From assembly GCA_023228645.1 (NCBI GenBank), contig JALOAT010000052.1:1-28492 (forward strand): a stretch of DNA of 28,492 nucleotides, read 5' to 3'. Under the pieces are notes generated by a model. It searched no databases and was not told the origin of the DNA. It was given only the letters and a program-made list of their open reading frames with translations. Positions 8,633 through 16,925 of the stretch are shown piece after piece (the stretch's first letter is position 1; each line of letters begins with the position of its first letter). The position numbers and the translations under genes are program-made. This stretch comes from Gammaproteobacteria bacterium. Lineage in GTDB: Bacteria; Pseudomonadota; Gammaproteobacteria; Thiohalomonadales; Thiohalomonadaceae.

Positions 8633-9414
8633 TGGCGCGTCTCTCGGTCGCGTTGATCGTGCGCAACGAGGCGCAGAATCTCGCTGCCTGCCTGGAGCAG
8701 GTACGCTGGGCCGACGAGATCGTCGTGCTCGATGCCGGTTCTTCCGATGCCACGGTGGACATCGCGCGGCGCTACACGGACAAGGTATTTGTGGCCGCCG
8801 ACTGGCCGGGCTATGGCGTTCAGCGCCAGCGGGTTCAGGCGCACGCCACGGGCGACTGGGTGTTCATGCTCGATGCCGATGAACGCGTGACGCCGGAACT
8901 GCGCAGCGCCATCGAGAAGGTCGTGGCCGAGGATCGGCGCGATCGGGTGTACGCGGTGCCGCGACTGTCGTGGGTGTTCGGCCGCTTCATCCGTCATGGC
9001 GGCTGGTATCCGGATCGGGTGATCAGGCTCTACGCGCGCGACCGGGCGCGCTACAACGATGCGCTGGTGCACGAAAAACTGGTGTACGACAGCGCGATGC
9101 AGGTGGAAAACCTCCAGGGCGATCTGTTGCACTACACGTATCGCGATCTGGAGCATTACCTGGTCAAGTCCGCGGGCTACGCCGCAGCCTGGGCAGCGCA
9201 GCGCAAGGCGAAGGGCAAAACGGCCTCGCTTAGCCAAGGCCTCGTGCACGGCATTGGCTGCTTCCTGCGCATGTACGTCTTCAGGGCCGGTTTCCTGGAT
9301 GGTCGCCAGGGCCTGTTGCTCGCCCTGCTGTCCGCCCACTCCACTTTCGTGAAATACGCCGACCTGTGGATCCGCACCCAGGGCGAGCCCGACCGCAGCG
9401 AAGAAGCACACTGA
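8632..9414 (+). CDS. waaE: LPS core glycosyltransferase family 2 (WaaE/KdtX/LgtF type)
   Basis: A 260-residue GT2 enzyme resembling WaaE, KdtX and LgtF, which add a beta-glucose to heptose I of the inner core. The N terminus LSVALIVRNEAQNL, the segment EIVVLDAGSSDATVDIA and the DxD pair D81/D83 in MLDADERVTPEL are clear. A hydrophobic C-terminal region fits membrane association. The ATG at 8632 overlaps the waaF stop by one base (TGATG), so the two are translationally coupled. An upstream in-frame start at 8566 lies inside waaF and was rejected. The exact sugar and linkage cannot be read from sequence. The LgtF parallel is supported by the KdkA/OpsX genes elsewhere in the window. Confidence 0.85.
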   Translation: MARLSVALIVRNEAQNLAACLEQVRWADEIVVLDAGSSDATVDIARRYTDKVFVAADWPGYGVQRQRVQAHATGDWVFMLDADERVTPELRSAIEKVVAEDRRDRVYAVPRLSWVFGRFIRHGGWYPDRVIRLYARDRARYNDALVHEKLVYDSAMQVENLQGDLLHYTYRDLEHYLVKSAGYAAAWAAQRKAKGKTASLSQGLVHGIGCFLRMYVFRAGFLDGRQGLLLALLSAHSTFVKYADLWIRTQGEPDRSEEAH

Positions 9415-10538
9415 TGCGCATCCTCGAACTCTGTCTTTCCCGCGACCTGGGCGGACTGGAACTGTATGCCTACCGCTGCACGGAGGCACTCGCCGAAACC
9501 GACCACGTGGTCGGCGTCATTCATCCGCAAGGGCGCCTGCGCGGCTATTTCGAAAAGGCAAAGCTTCCGGTGCTGTTCATGCGCCATCGCTTCCGACCGC
9601 TGCCCTTGCTTGCGGCCAGGCGCCTGGCCCGGATCATCGACCGCGAATCCGTCGAGGTGATCCACGTCCATCACGGCAAGGACCTGCCGCTCGCGGCGTT
9701 CGCGAAAGCGATGTCGCGCAGCAAACCTGCGCTGGTCTACACGCGCCAGATGCAGCTCACCCGTCCGAAGCAGGATGCCTACCACCGTTTCCTGTACCGC
9801 CAGCTCGACCGCCTGCTCACCATTACCGAAGCCCTTGCAGCGAGCGCCCGCGACCGACTGCCGGCCTCCGATCGTCACAAGGTGGCCACCCTCTATTACG
9901 GCGTGAAGGCGCCCACGGCGACGCTGACGCCAGAGGAGCGCAGCCAGATCCGCGCCGAGTGGGGTTTGCCCGAGGACGGCTTCGTGGTGGGGCTTTTCGG
10001 ACGCAAGGAAGAGGCCAAAGGACAGCATCTTCTGCTTGAGGCCCTGGCGCAGTTGCGCGGGCGCGGTGCCACCGTCTGCGCCATCCTGGTTGGCCACGCC
10101 ATGAATCCCGCGTATGCGTCGCGGCTCGAGGACACGGTCAAGACGCTTGGGCTCGAATCCCAGGTGGCCTTTCGCGACTTCGTGGACGGCCCCCAGCGCT
10201 GGATGCAGGCATGTGATTGCGTGGCGCTCACCACCTACGAAGAGACCTTCGGCCTGGTGCTGGCCGAGGCCATGCGCGCCGGGGTTGCGGTCCTCGGCAG
10301 CAACAGCGGTGGCGTGCCGGAGATCATCGAACACGAACACAGCGGCCTGTTGTTCACGCCCGGCGACTCCGCCGCACTCGCCGAGCAATTGCTGCGCTTG
10401 CAGGCCGATGAGGGCTTACGGGCAAGCCTCGCCCGTCAAGGCAAGGAAAAGGCCGATCGGTTGTTCGCCGAGCGGCCGCACTACGCGGCCTTGCGCGAGC
10501 AGTTCGCCGCGCTGATCAGCGCAACAGGACCTCGCTGA
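9414..10538 (+). CDS. Glycosyltransferase family 4, probable LPS core enzyme
   Basis: A 374-residue GT-B fold retaining glycosyltransferase, probably adding a hexose to the LPS core. The N-terminal acceptor domain starts MRILELCLSRDLGGLELYAY. The C-terminal donor domain has VVGLFGRKEEAKGQHLLLEA and the E-x7-E motif with E277 and E285 in EETFGLVLAEAM. SNSGGVPEIIEHEHSGLLF is a typical nucleotide-sugar site. The ATG overlaps the preceding stop by one base, which makes this the last gene of the hldD-waaF-waaE run. Its 3' end overlaps the convergent GT9 gene by 23 bases (10516-10538). Donor and acceptor are unknown; it may be a WaaG counterpart, but the similarity is only at family level. Confidence 0.88.
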   Translation: MRILELCLSRDLGGLELYAYRCTEALAETDHVVGVIHPQGRLRGYFEKAKLPVLFMRHRFRPLPLLAARRLARIIDRESVEVIHVHHGKDLPLAAFAKAMSRSKPALVYTRQMQLTRPKQDAYHRFLYRQLDRLLTITEALAASARDRLPASDRHKVATLYYGVKAPTATLTPEERSQIRAEWGLPEDGFVVGLFGRKEEAKGQHLLLEALAQLRGRGATVCAILVGHAMNPAYASRLEDTVKTLGLESQVAFRDFVDGPQRWMQACDCVALTTYEETFGLVLAEAMRAGVAVLGSNSGGVPEIIEHEHSGLLFTPGDSAALAEQLLRLQADEGLRASLARQGKEKADRLFAERPHYAALREQFAALISATGPR

Positions 10539-11523
10539 TCTGCCTCGCGGCCTGTTCCAGGTCGATGGCGCTCATCTCGAATTCACCGGCCGTGTCCGGC
10601 GGCGTGAACGCCAATCGCCGCTCCGGGCTGTTGAGCGTCTGCCAGCGCAGCGGCGTTGCCGAGCGGCGGCGTGGATAGAAGGCGGCGGTGGGCACGTCCA
10701 GGGCGCCGGCGATGTGAAGCGTGCCGGTGGAGCCCGAGACGAACAGATCCGCACACGCCACCTGCCGGGCGAATTCCTCCAGTCCCGCCGTGGAGTGGTA
10801 GAGCGCGGCGGGTAGACCCCCGAGTTCTTCGAGCAGTGCACGGGCCATGGCTTCTTCGCCGGGGCCGGCGGTGACGACGAACGCCAGCGGCCGCGAGGCG
10901 CGCAACCCCCGCGCCAGGCGTACGTACTGCGCAACGGAAAGATTGCTCGCCGAGCCCCCGCTGCCCGGATGCACGAACACGATCCGGCTGTCCGCTGCCC
11001 AGCCATTCTCCGCCACGAGCAGCGCACGCCGTGCGGCAATGTCATCCGGCGCGAAGGTCAGATAGGGCGGCTGCGGCAGCGGCTCGCTGGCGATGCCATG
11101 GTCGCGCAGAAAACGCGCGGCCAGGTCACGGTTATACACATACTCGGGCTTTTCCGAGCGCGAGCGGCGCTGGATTTCTCGATGGGTGTAGAAGAACTGC
11201 GCCAATTTCGTGGCAGGGGCGAGGCGATAGGGGATGCGCGCCAGCCAGCCGGCCAGTGCTACCCGACTGGTGGAAAAGAGCGCCAACATGACGTCGAAAT
11301 GCTCAGGCCGCAAACGCCTCGCCAGCGCGCCCGCCGATTCGGTCTTGTCGTCGATGAGTACCTCGTCTATCCATGGGCAGAGCCGCGCCATGGGAGCCGT
11401 GTAAGCGGGCACCAGTGCCGTTATCCGTGCCTCAGACCAGTGCGTCTTGATCAAAGCCATCGCTGGCCAAGCGAGCATGAAGTCACCGAGCTTGTCGTTG
11501 CGGACAACTAGAACCCTCTTCAC
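10516..11523 (-). CDS. Glycosyltransferase family 9 (heptosyltransferase-like)
   Basis: A 335-residue GT9 protein, probably transferring a heptose or related sugar during surface glycan assembly. Visible motifs are RVLVVRNDKLGDFMLAWPAM at the N terminus, VHPGSGGSASNLSVAQY in the middle and SGSTGTLHIAGALDVPTAAF near the C terminus. The last differs from the usual DSGPxHxA form in lacking the leading aspartate. The start is taken as GTG at 11523-11521, which gives a 4-base GTGA overlap with the upstream methyltransferase stop. An ATG at 11577 would add 18 unrelated residues. Base composition is GC-rich, unlike the three genes upstream of it. The role is not the same as WaaF or OpsX, both of which are present elsewhere. 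Confidence 0.82.
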   Translation of the reverse strand: MKRVLVVRNDKLGDFMLAWPAMALIKTHWSEARITALVPAYTAPMARLCPWIDEVLIDDKTESAGALARRLRPEHFDVMLALFSTSRVALAGWLARIPYRLAPATKLAQFFYTHREIQRRSRSEKPEYVYNRDLAARFLRDHGIASEPLPQPPYLTFAPDDIAARRALLVAENGWAADSRIVFVHPGSGGSASNLSVAQYVRLARGLRASRPLAFVVTAGPGEEAMARALLEELGGLPAALYHSTAGLEEFARQVACADLFVSGSTGTLHIAGALDVPTAAFYPRRRSATPLRWQTLNSPERRLAFTPPDTAGEFEMSAIDLEQAARQISEVLLR

Positions 11524-12053
11524 GGCTTCAGCGCACGTAGTCGGTAGACGATCTCGGTACAAGGATACTTCCAGCAATAATACTTCTCGTAACGCCTTTC
11601 CGATAATGAAGCAAGGAAACTGCCTATCTTGCCCCGCAAGCCTTTGCCGAACGCAAGTTTTCGGGAAAGGTATTCGAATTCGATATTGGTATACGTGATG
11701 GGTTTAATTCCACGAACGAAATAATCCATGGTCCCAAGCGTGAAAGCATGTTTGTGCGTGGGATCGCGAAAAAATTCGATATTGCTTACATGGGGAACAG
11801 TGAATTCGAGAATTCCGCCCGGTTTAAGCATTCGGTGGATGTCTTCCATAAGTGCTACAAGATCATCCAGGTGCTCGAAACAGTGTGAAGAACGGACGAT
11901 ATCAACGCTGTTGTCTGCAAAAGGAAGTGGGTATTTGTTAAGATCTGCGACTATGTCTACCTCGGGTGTGGGAATGATATCGACTCCGACTTCTCCTGGC
12001 TCTTTCTTGTTACCACAGCCGAGGTTGATGATGAGTTGGCTATCGTGATTCAT
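11520..12053 (-). CDS. SAM-dependent class I methyltransferase
   Basis: A 177-residue Rossmann-type methyltransferase. The SAM motif I is LGCGNKKEPGEVGVD (11-25). The segment PLPFADNSVDIVRSSHCFEH and the motif MLKPGGILEFTVPH follow as in the Methyltransf_11 group. Enzymes of this form are common in surface polysaccharide loci, where they may methylate a sugar or a chain end. The substrate here is unknown. The ATG overlaps the upstream GT2 stop by 4 bases, and its own stop overlaps the GT9 GTG by 4 bases, so GT2, methyltransferase and GT9 form a tightly coupled three-gene unit. Codon use and base composition are AT-richer than in the flanking core genes. Confidence 0.82.
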   Translation of the reverse strand: MNHDSQLIINLGCGNKKEPGEVGVDIIPTPEVDIVADLNKYPLPFADNSVDIVRSSHCFEHLDDLVALMEDIHRMLKPGGILEFTVPHVSNIEFFRDPTHKHAFTLGTMDYFVRGIKPITYTNIEFEYLSRKLAFGKGLRGKIGSFLASLSERRYEKYYCWKYPCTEIVYRLRALKP

Positions 12054-12949
12054 GCTTTTCGCACCTTGAAATGGTGGGCGCGCACTAATGCGCTAGTGAA
12101 AGCGATATAGTATTTCCAGTCGAGAATGCACCAGCGTGTCAATAACGAGAGTAGAACGAAGCTGGTGTGGATTGCCCATTGTTCCGCACCGTGCAAATGA
12201 CGCCAGCTAAAAAGGAACTTGTTGCGAATGGAAACGAGTCGGCGGCGTGTTTTGCTCCGAAAGGTCGCTATCGTGGAGCTGGTCGCATGGAAGACGCGAC
12301 ATTCTGGCTCGAAGGCGAGTTGGTATCCTCGGCGCAAGGCTCGTAATGCCAAATCCGCATCTTCCCAGTAAAACGGAGAGAATATCTCATCAAAACCACC
12401 GAGTTGAAGCATTTTTGCTCTGTCGCAAACGAAGCAGCATCCGAGAAGTACGAACTGTCCGCCAATTCTACCGTTGAAGGTGTCGGGAGCAGGTGTGACG
12501 CGTTGATTGAAACGCAAAAACCCGTGATGATAGTAAAGAAGAGAAGTTTTTTCGGTGTTGATAATGTTGTTGAAATCGTTGTTGTAATTAATGATCGGGC
12601 CTTTTGCGGCAAATAGGTTGCTGTTCTGAAAATGCGGGAGTGTGGTGTGGAAGTAAGTCGGCGTGAAGGTAACATCCGTGTTGGCTATGCAGAGTAGCGG
12701 TCGGGTGGCTTTAGTTACACCCAGGTTGCAGGTTGCGGAAAAGCCTAGATTCCGCTCATTTTGCACTACCGTGACTTCTGGGTAGGAATTTTTAAGGAAA
12801 AGTACGCTATCATCGCTCGAGCAGTCGTCAACAACAATGATCTCGTGATCAATGCCGTGTAGCGCATTGATTATGGATGGGATGTTCTTCTCGAGCAGGT
12901 GTCTGCCGTTGTAATTGGGGAGGATTACGCTTACAGAAAACGGTTGCAT
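12050..12949 (-). CDS. Glycosyltransferase family 2 (rhamnosyltransferase-like)
   Basis: A 299-residue GT2 enzyme. The GT-A fold motifs are VSVILPNYNGRHLLEKNI at the N terminus, EIIVVDDCSSDDSV near 36-49, ANTDV as the DxD-type site, and FSPFYWEDADLALRALRRGY as the acceptor-side ED motif. A hydrophobic stretch near the C terminus (FVLLSLLTRWCILDW) suggests membrane contact. The layout resembles dTDP-rhamnosyl and related transferases of O-antigen or capsule loci, but the donor is not proven. The gene is distinctly AT-rich: the line 12541-12600 is about 35% GC, against about 70% or more in core genes nearby. It is the first gene of the - strand trio and is divergent from the acetyltransferase. 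Confidence 0.83.
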   Translation of the reverse strand: MQPFSVSVILPNYNGRHLLEKNIPSIINALHGIDHEIIVVDDCSSDDSVLFLKNSYPEVTVVQNERNLGFSATCNLGVTKATRPLLCIANTDVTFTPTYFHTTLPHFQNSNLFAAKGPIINYNNDFNNIINTEKTSLLYYHHGFLRFNQRVTPAPDTFNGRIGGQFVLLGCCFVCDRAKMLQLGGFDEIFSPFYWEDADLALRALRRGYQLAFEPECRVFHATSSTIATFRSKTRRRLVSIRNKFLFSWRHLHGAEQWAIHTSFVLLSLLTRWCILDWKYYIAFTSALVRAHHFKVRKA

Positions 12950-13004
12950 GGCTCTGGGTCAGCTTGGCTGTAGAATGGCAAAAATGTGCGCGGGGTACGT
13001 TTCG

Positions 13005-13601
13005 ATGTTTGGATGGCGGCAAAAAGAAGAAGCTCGAGTGCAATTGAAGCGGATTGAGGAGTGCATTAGCCGACAGTATCCCGAATTTATCGTGGGGAAA
13101 AATACCTATGGGTGCCCGCGCATTTTTCAGTGGGGTGAAGGTGCTGTGCTTGAGGTAGGCGCCTATTGTGCCATCGCCGACGAGGTAAAGATATTTCTTG
13201 GGGGCGAGCACCGCACCGACTGGGTGTCAACGTACCCATTCAACCAGTTCTGGGAAGAGGCGGCGAACATTTCCGGGCATCCATTCAGTCGCGGGAACGT
13301 TGTTATCGGCAGCGATGTTTGGATAGGTCATGGTGCAATGATTCTCTCCGGAGTTCGGATCGGGCATGGAGCCGTCATTGGTGCCAATGCAGTCGTCACG
13401 CGCGATGTGCCTCCGTACACCATCGTTGCGGGAAATCCTGCGGTTGCCATTCGTAAACGCTTTAGTGAGGAACTGATTAATCGTTTGTTGCTGGTCGCGT
13501 GGTGGGAGTGGCCCGAGGACAGGCTTCGCGCGTGTGTGCGTTTGTTGATGAATGGTGACGTGGAAGCCTTTCTCGCCTACGCAGAATGCTCCGAGGGATG
13601 A
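13005..13601 (+). CDS. Hexapeptide-repeat O-acetyltransferase (CatB/Vat-like)
   Basis: Left-handed beta-helix acyltransferase of the xenobiotic acetyltransferase type, 198 residues from this start. The segment VGKNTYGCPRIFQW leads into hexapeptide repeats VVIGSDVWIGHGAMILSG and VRIGHGAVIGANAVV, ending AGNPAVAIRKRF. The probable catalytic histidine is H69 in GGEHRTDWVSTYPF. In this context acetylation of a surface sugar from acetyl-CoA is more likely than antibiotic inactivation. The start is uncertain: ATGs at 12948, 12975 and 12984 are in frame. I chose 13005 because GGGG lies 9 bases upstream and a TAGAAT box (12971-12976) would begin a transcript just before it. It is the only + strand gene of the cassette, and its 3' end overlaps the GT17 gene by 25 bases. 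Confidence 0.8.
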   Translation: MFGWRQKEEARVQLKRIEECISRQYPEFIVGKNTYGCPRIFQWGEGAVLEVGAYCAIADEVKIFLGGEHRTDWVSTYPFNQFWEEAANISGHPFSRGNVVIGSDVWIGHGAMILSGVRIGHGAVIGANAVVTRDVPPYTIVAGNPAVAIRKRFSEELINRLLLVAWWEWPEDRLRACVRLLMNGDVEAFLAYAECSEG

Positions 13602-14458
13602 GCGGATATATCCCACTGCTCCCGAAACAAATGGGGGTATTTGGCGCAATTCGTATGCAGGTATTCCGGCAGCGTAGCGTCAATAGGTGTGAGGCGATAC
13701 GCAATTTCCCGACCCAGGATATCGCGTCCTTCGCGTAACATTTTCTCGAGTGAACTGCGGGTAGCGAAGTCGTGAATACCGAATTGTTTCTCTTTGGTGT
13801 GAGCAAATGAGTTGAGTTTATAGAGGACACTGTCCAGTCCTCCGAGATAGGTGAAGTGCCATCCACCCTCTTCGATAAGCGTGATGGAAGGCTCCTGCTG
13901 GTCACGCATTTTTCGGAAAGACTTGGTGTCTTTGAAATCGCGGTAATGACCCATGACTGAGCCACGCCAACGTACGTGACCGTGCTTTTTAGGCAGTTCA
14001 GGTGCGGCAGGACAATCAATAACCGCACAATTAGCAAAGTAACTATAGAGTCGTTGTTCGAAGACTTTTATGCCTGGCGTGTTGCGATACTCTCGAATCT
14101 TGTCAGGGGCGGGGATTTCGTCTAGGTCTGAGTAAATTATGATATCGTCTGGTTGAGCATTTTTCAGCCCTTCGACAATCTGGTTTTTCTGGTGATTGTC
14201 ATAATCCATTGGTGTGGGAATGCGAAATCGGGTAAAAAAACTGGGATAGCTATCAACAACAACATGAATGAGCTTGCCTGCGAACTGCTGAAAGCGTGAT
14301 CTGTTCTCGGCGAAATGAAGTGGCTTTGGTTCCTTCTGGAAGGTACGTGTTGCTTCTACCAGAACGAAGTAATCGACGACTGGATTGAGTTCGTTTAAGC
14401 GTATCTCCAGCAGGTCCAACTCATTAAAAAATGCAAAACAATCGTAGACTTTTGGCAT
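13577..14458 (-). CDS. Glycosyltransferase family 17 protein
   Basis: A 293-residue protein of the GT17 family, whose best-known member is the eukaryotic beta-1,4-N-acetylglucosaminyltransferase MGAT3. The N terminus MPKVYDCFAFFNELDLLEIR and EATRTFQKEPKPLHF are typical. The probable metal and nucleotide site is D111/D113 in YSDLDEIPAP. RWRGSVMGHYRDF and GGWHFTYLGG are further family segments. Bacterial GT17 proteins occur in surface glycan loci; donor and acceptor cannot be inferred, and GlcNAc transfer is only an analogy. The gene starts 4 bases after the UDP-glucuronate decarboxylase stop, so it is cotranscribed with ugd. It is AT-rich like the other cassette genes. Confidence 0.85.
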   Translation of the reverse strand: MPKVYDCFAFFNELDLLEIRLNELNPVVDYFVLVEATRTFQKEPKPLHFAENRSRFQQFAGKLIHVVVDSYPSFFTRFRIPTPMDYDNHQKNQIVEGLKNAQPDDIIIYSDLDEIPAPDKIREYRNTPGIKVFEQRLYSYFANCAVIDCPAAPELPKKHGHVRWRGSVMGHYRDFKDTKSFRKMRDQQEPSITLIEEGGWHFTYLGGLDSVLYKLNSFAHTKEKQFGIHDFATRSSLEKMLREGRDILGREIAYRLTPIDATLPEYLHTNCAKYPHLFREQWDISAHPSEHSA

Positions 14459-14462
14459 TGCT

Positions 14463-15419
<957 letters not shown>

Positions 15420-15423
15420 GTGA

Positions 15424-16758
15424 TTACCTCCCGATGCCCTGGTATTCGAAGCCGAGGGCCCTCAGCGCCGCGGGATCGTATTGGTTTCGACCATCGAAGA
15501 TGATCGGTGTCTTCAGGCGCGCCTTTATCTGAGCAAAGTCCGGGTTGCGGAACGGCATCCATTCGGTGACCAGGACCAGCGCGTCGGTGTCGTTCAGCGC
15601 GTCGTACTGATGTTCGACCAGCGTGAGTGTGCCGTTGGTGAACCACTCGCGCGGCAGTTCACGCTCGGCGACTTCCGCGGCCACCGGGTCATAGGCCACG
15701 ACCTTGGCGCCCGCAGCGATGACTTCGCTCAGGAACACCTTGGACGGCGCCTCGCGCATGTCGTCGGTGCCGGGCTTGAAGGCGAGGCCCCACAGCGCGA
15801 AGGTCTTGCCGCTCAGGTCGCCGCCGAATCGGGCCATGACCTTTTGCGACAGACGGTACTTCTGGGTGTTGTTGCGCTGCTCGACGGCGCGCAGCAGCCA
15901 GGGTTCGAAGTCGTTCTGCTCGGCCGTGTGCACCAGCGCCTTCACGTCCTTGGGGAAGCAGGAGCCGCCATATCCGCAGCCCGGATAGATGAAGTGATAG
16001 CCGATGCGGGAGTCAGAACCGATGCCTTTGCGTACGTTCTCCACGTCCACGCCCAGCACCTCGCACAGGTTGGCGATCTCGTTCATGAAGGAGATCTTGG
16101 TGGCGAGCATGGCGTTGGCGGCGTACTTGGTCATTTCCGCGTCGCGCACGCCCATCACCACTGTGCATTCGTGATTACGCGTGAACGGCGCATAGAGTTC
16201 ACGCATGATGCGCGTGGCCCGTTCGTCTTCGGAGCCGACCACCACACGGTCCGGATGCATGAAATCGTCGATGGCGGCGCCTTCTTTCAGGAATTCGGGG
16301 TTGCTCACCACGCTGAATTCGTGGCTCACGCCGCGCTTGTCGAGTTCCTCCTGAATGGCCGCCGTGACCTTGTCGGCGGTGCCGACGGGTACCGTGGATT
16401 TGTCCACCACCACGCTGTAGGGATGGCGCATGTTCTGGCCAATTTCACGGGCAACGGCCAGCACGTACTGCAAATCGGCCGAACCGTCTTCGCCGGGCGG
16501 GGTGCCCACGGCGATGAAATACACATCGGCGTCCAGCATGGCCTCGGGCAGTGAAGTGGTGAAGTGCAGGCGGCCCTCGGCGTAGTTTTGCTCGACGAGC
16601 GTATCGAGGCCCGGTTCGTAGATGGGCAGCAGGCCCTGCTTCAGGCGGTCGATCTTGGCCTTGTCCACGTCTACGCACGTGACGGTATTGCCCATCTCGG
16701 CAAAGCACGTGCCGGTCACGAGGCCAACGTAACCGGTGCCGACAACCACGATATGCAT
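15424..16758 (-). CDS. ugd: UDP-glucose 6-dehydrogenase
   Basis: Oxidises UDP-glucose to UDP-glucuronate with two NAD, feeding the decarboxylase encoded next. The 444 residues are typical for the bacterial enzyme. The Rossmann motif G7-x-G9-x-x-G12 is in IVVVGTGYVGLV, and the catalytic thiol is C267 in GCGYGGSCFPKDV. The segments DKSTVPVGTADKV, SNPEFLKEGAAIDDF and GLAFKPGTDDMREAPS are diagnostic. AGGGGA lies about 8 bases before the ATG, and a good promoter with TATAAT is just upstream (listed separately). The stop is 4 bases before the decarboxylase start, so ugd heads the operon ugd - decarboxylase - GT17. It is GC-rich like the core genes, unlike GT17. Confidence 0.96.
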   Translation of the reverse strand: MHIVVVGTGYVGLVTGTCFAEMGNTVTCVDVDKAKIDRLKQGLLPIYEPGLDTLVEQNYAEGRLHFTTSLPEAMLDADVYFIAVGTPPGEDGSADLQYVLAVAREIGQNMRHPYSVVVDKSTVPVGTADKVTAAIQEELDKRGVSHEFSVVSNPEFLKEGAAIDDFMHPDRVVVGSEDERATRIMRELYAPFTRNHECTVVMGVRDAEMTKYAANAMLATKISFMNEIANLCEVLGVDVENVRKGIGSDSRIGYHFIYPGCGYGGSCFPKDVKALVHTAEQNDFEPWLLRAVEQRNNTQKYRLSQKVMARFGGDLSGKTFALWGLAFKPGTDDMREAPSKVFLSEVIAAGAKVVAYDPVAAEVAERELPREWFTNGTLTLVEHQYDALNDTDALVLVTEWMPFRNPDFAQIKARLKTPIIFDGRNQYDPAALRALGFEYQGIGR

Positions 16759-16794
16759 TCGGAATCCCCTGTCCAGTGGGCTAAAACTGGCCGA

Positions 16795-16824
16795 ATTATA
16801 TACGTCGGGCAGGTACCAAGTCAG
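16795..16824 (-). promoter_or_regulatory. Predicted sigma-70 promoter of ugd
   Basis: On the - strand TATAAT occupies 16800-16795, a perfect -10 match. CTGACT (4 of 6 to TTGACA) occupies 16824-16819, 18 bases upstream. The transcript would start about 30 bases before the ugd ATG. Nothing else in this short AT-rich stretch explains it. Confidence 0.5.
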
Positions 16825-16891
16825 GCGCTAAATATGTGCAGCCAATCGAGAAATCCCGCCGGAGTGCCAAATCCGGCCGCAGGTGCCGTAG

Positions 16892-16915
16892 CGGATGAAG
16901 CGCAGCGGAATCCGG
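16892..16915. repeat. Dispersed palindromic repeat family C, copy 1
   Basis: GGATGAAGCGCAGCGGAATCC with short flanks, an imperfect palindrome. Related copies are at 20582-20608 and 23016-23042. It lies 10 bases beyond the sulfatase stop and upstream of the ugd promoter. Confidence 0.7.
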
Positions 16916-16925
16916 GAATGGCGTG

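Noticed and set aside
13005..13601. Antibiotic resistance gene (chloramphenicol or streptogramin acetyltransferase)
   Set aside because: The fold and catalytic histidine match that family, but the setting among surface glycan genes makes sugar O-acetylation much more likely. Nothing seen is specific for drug binding.
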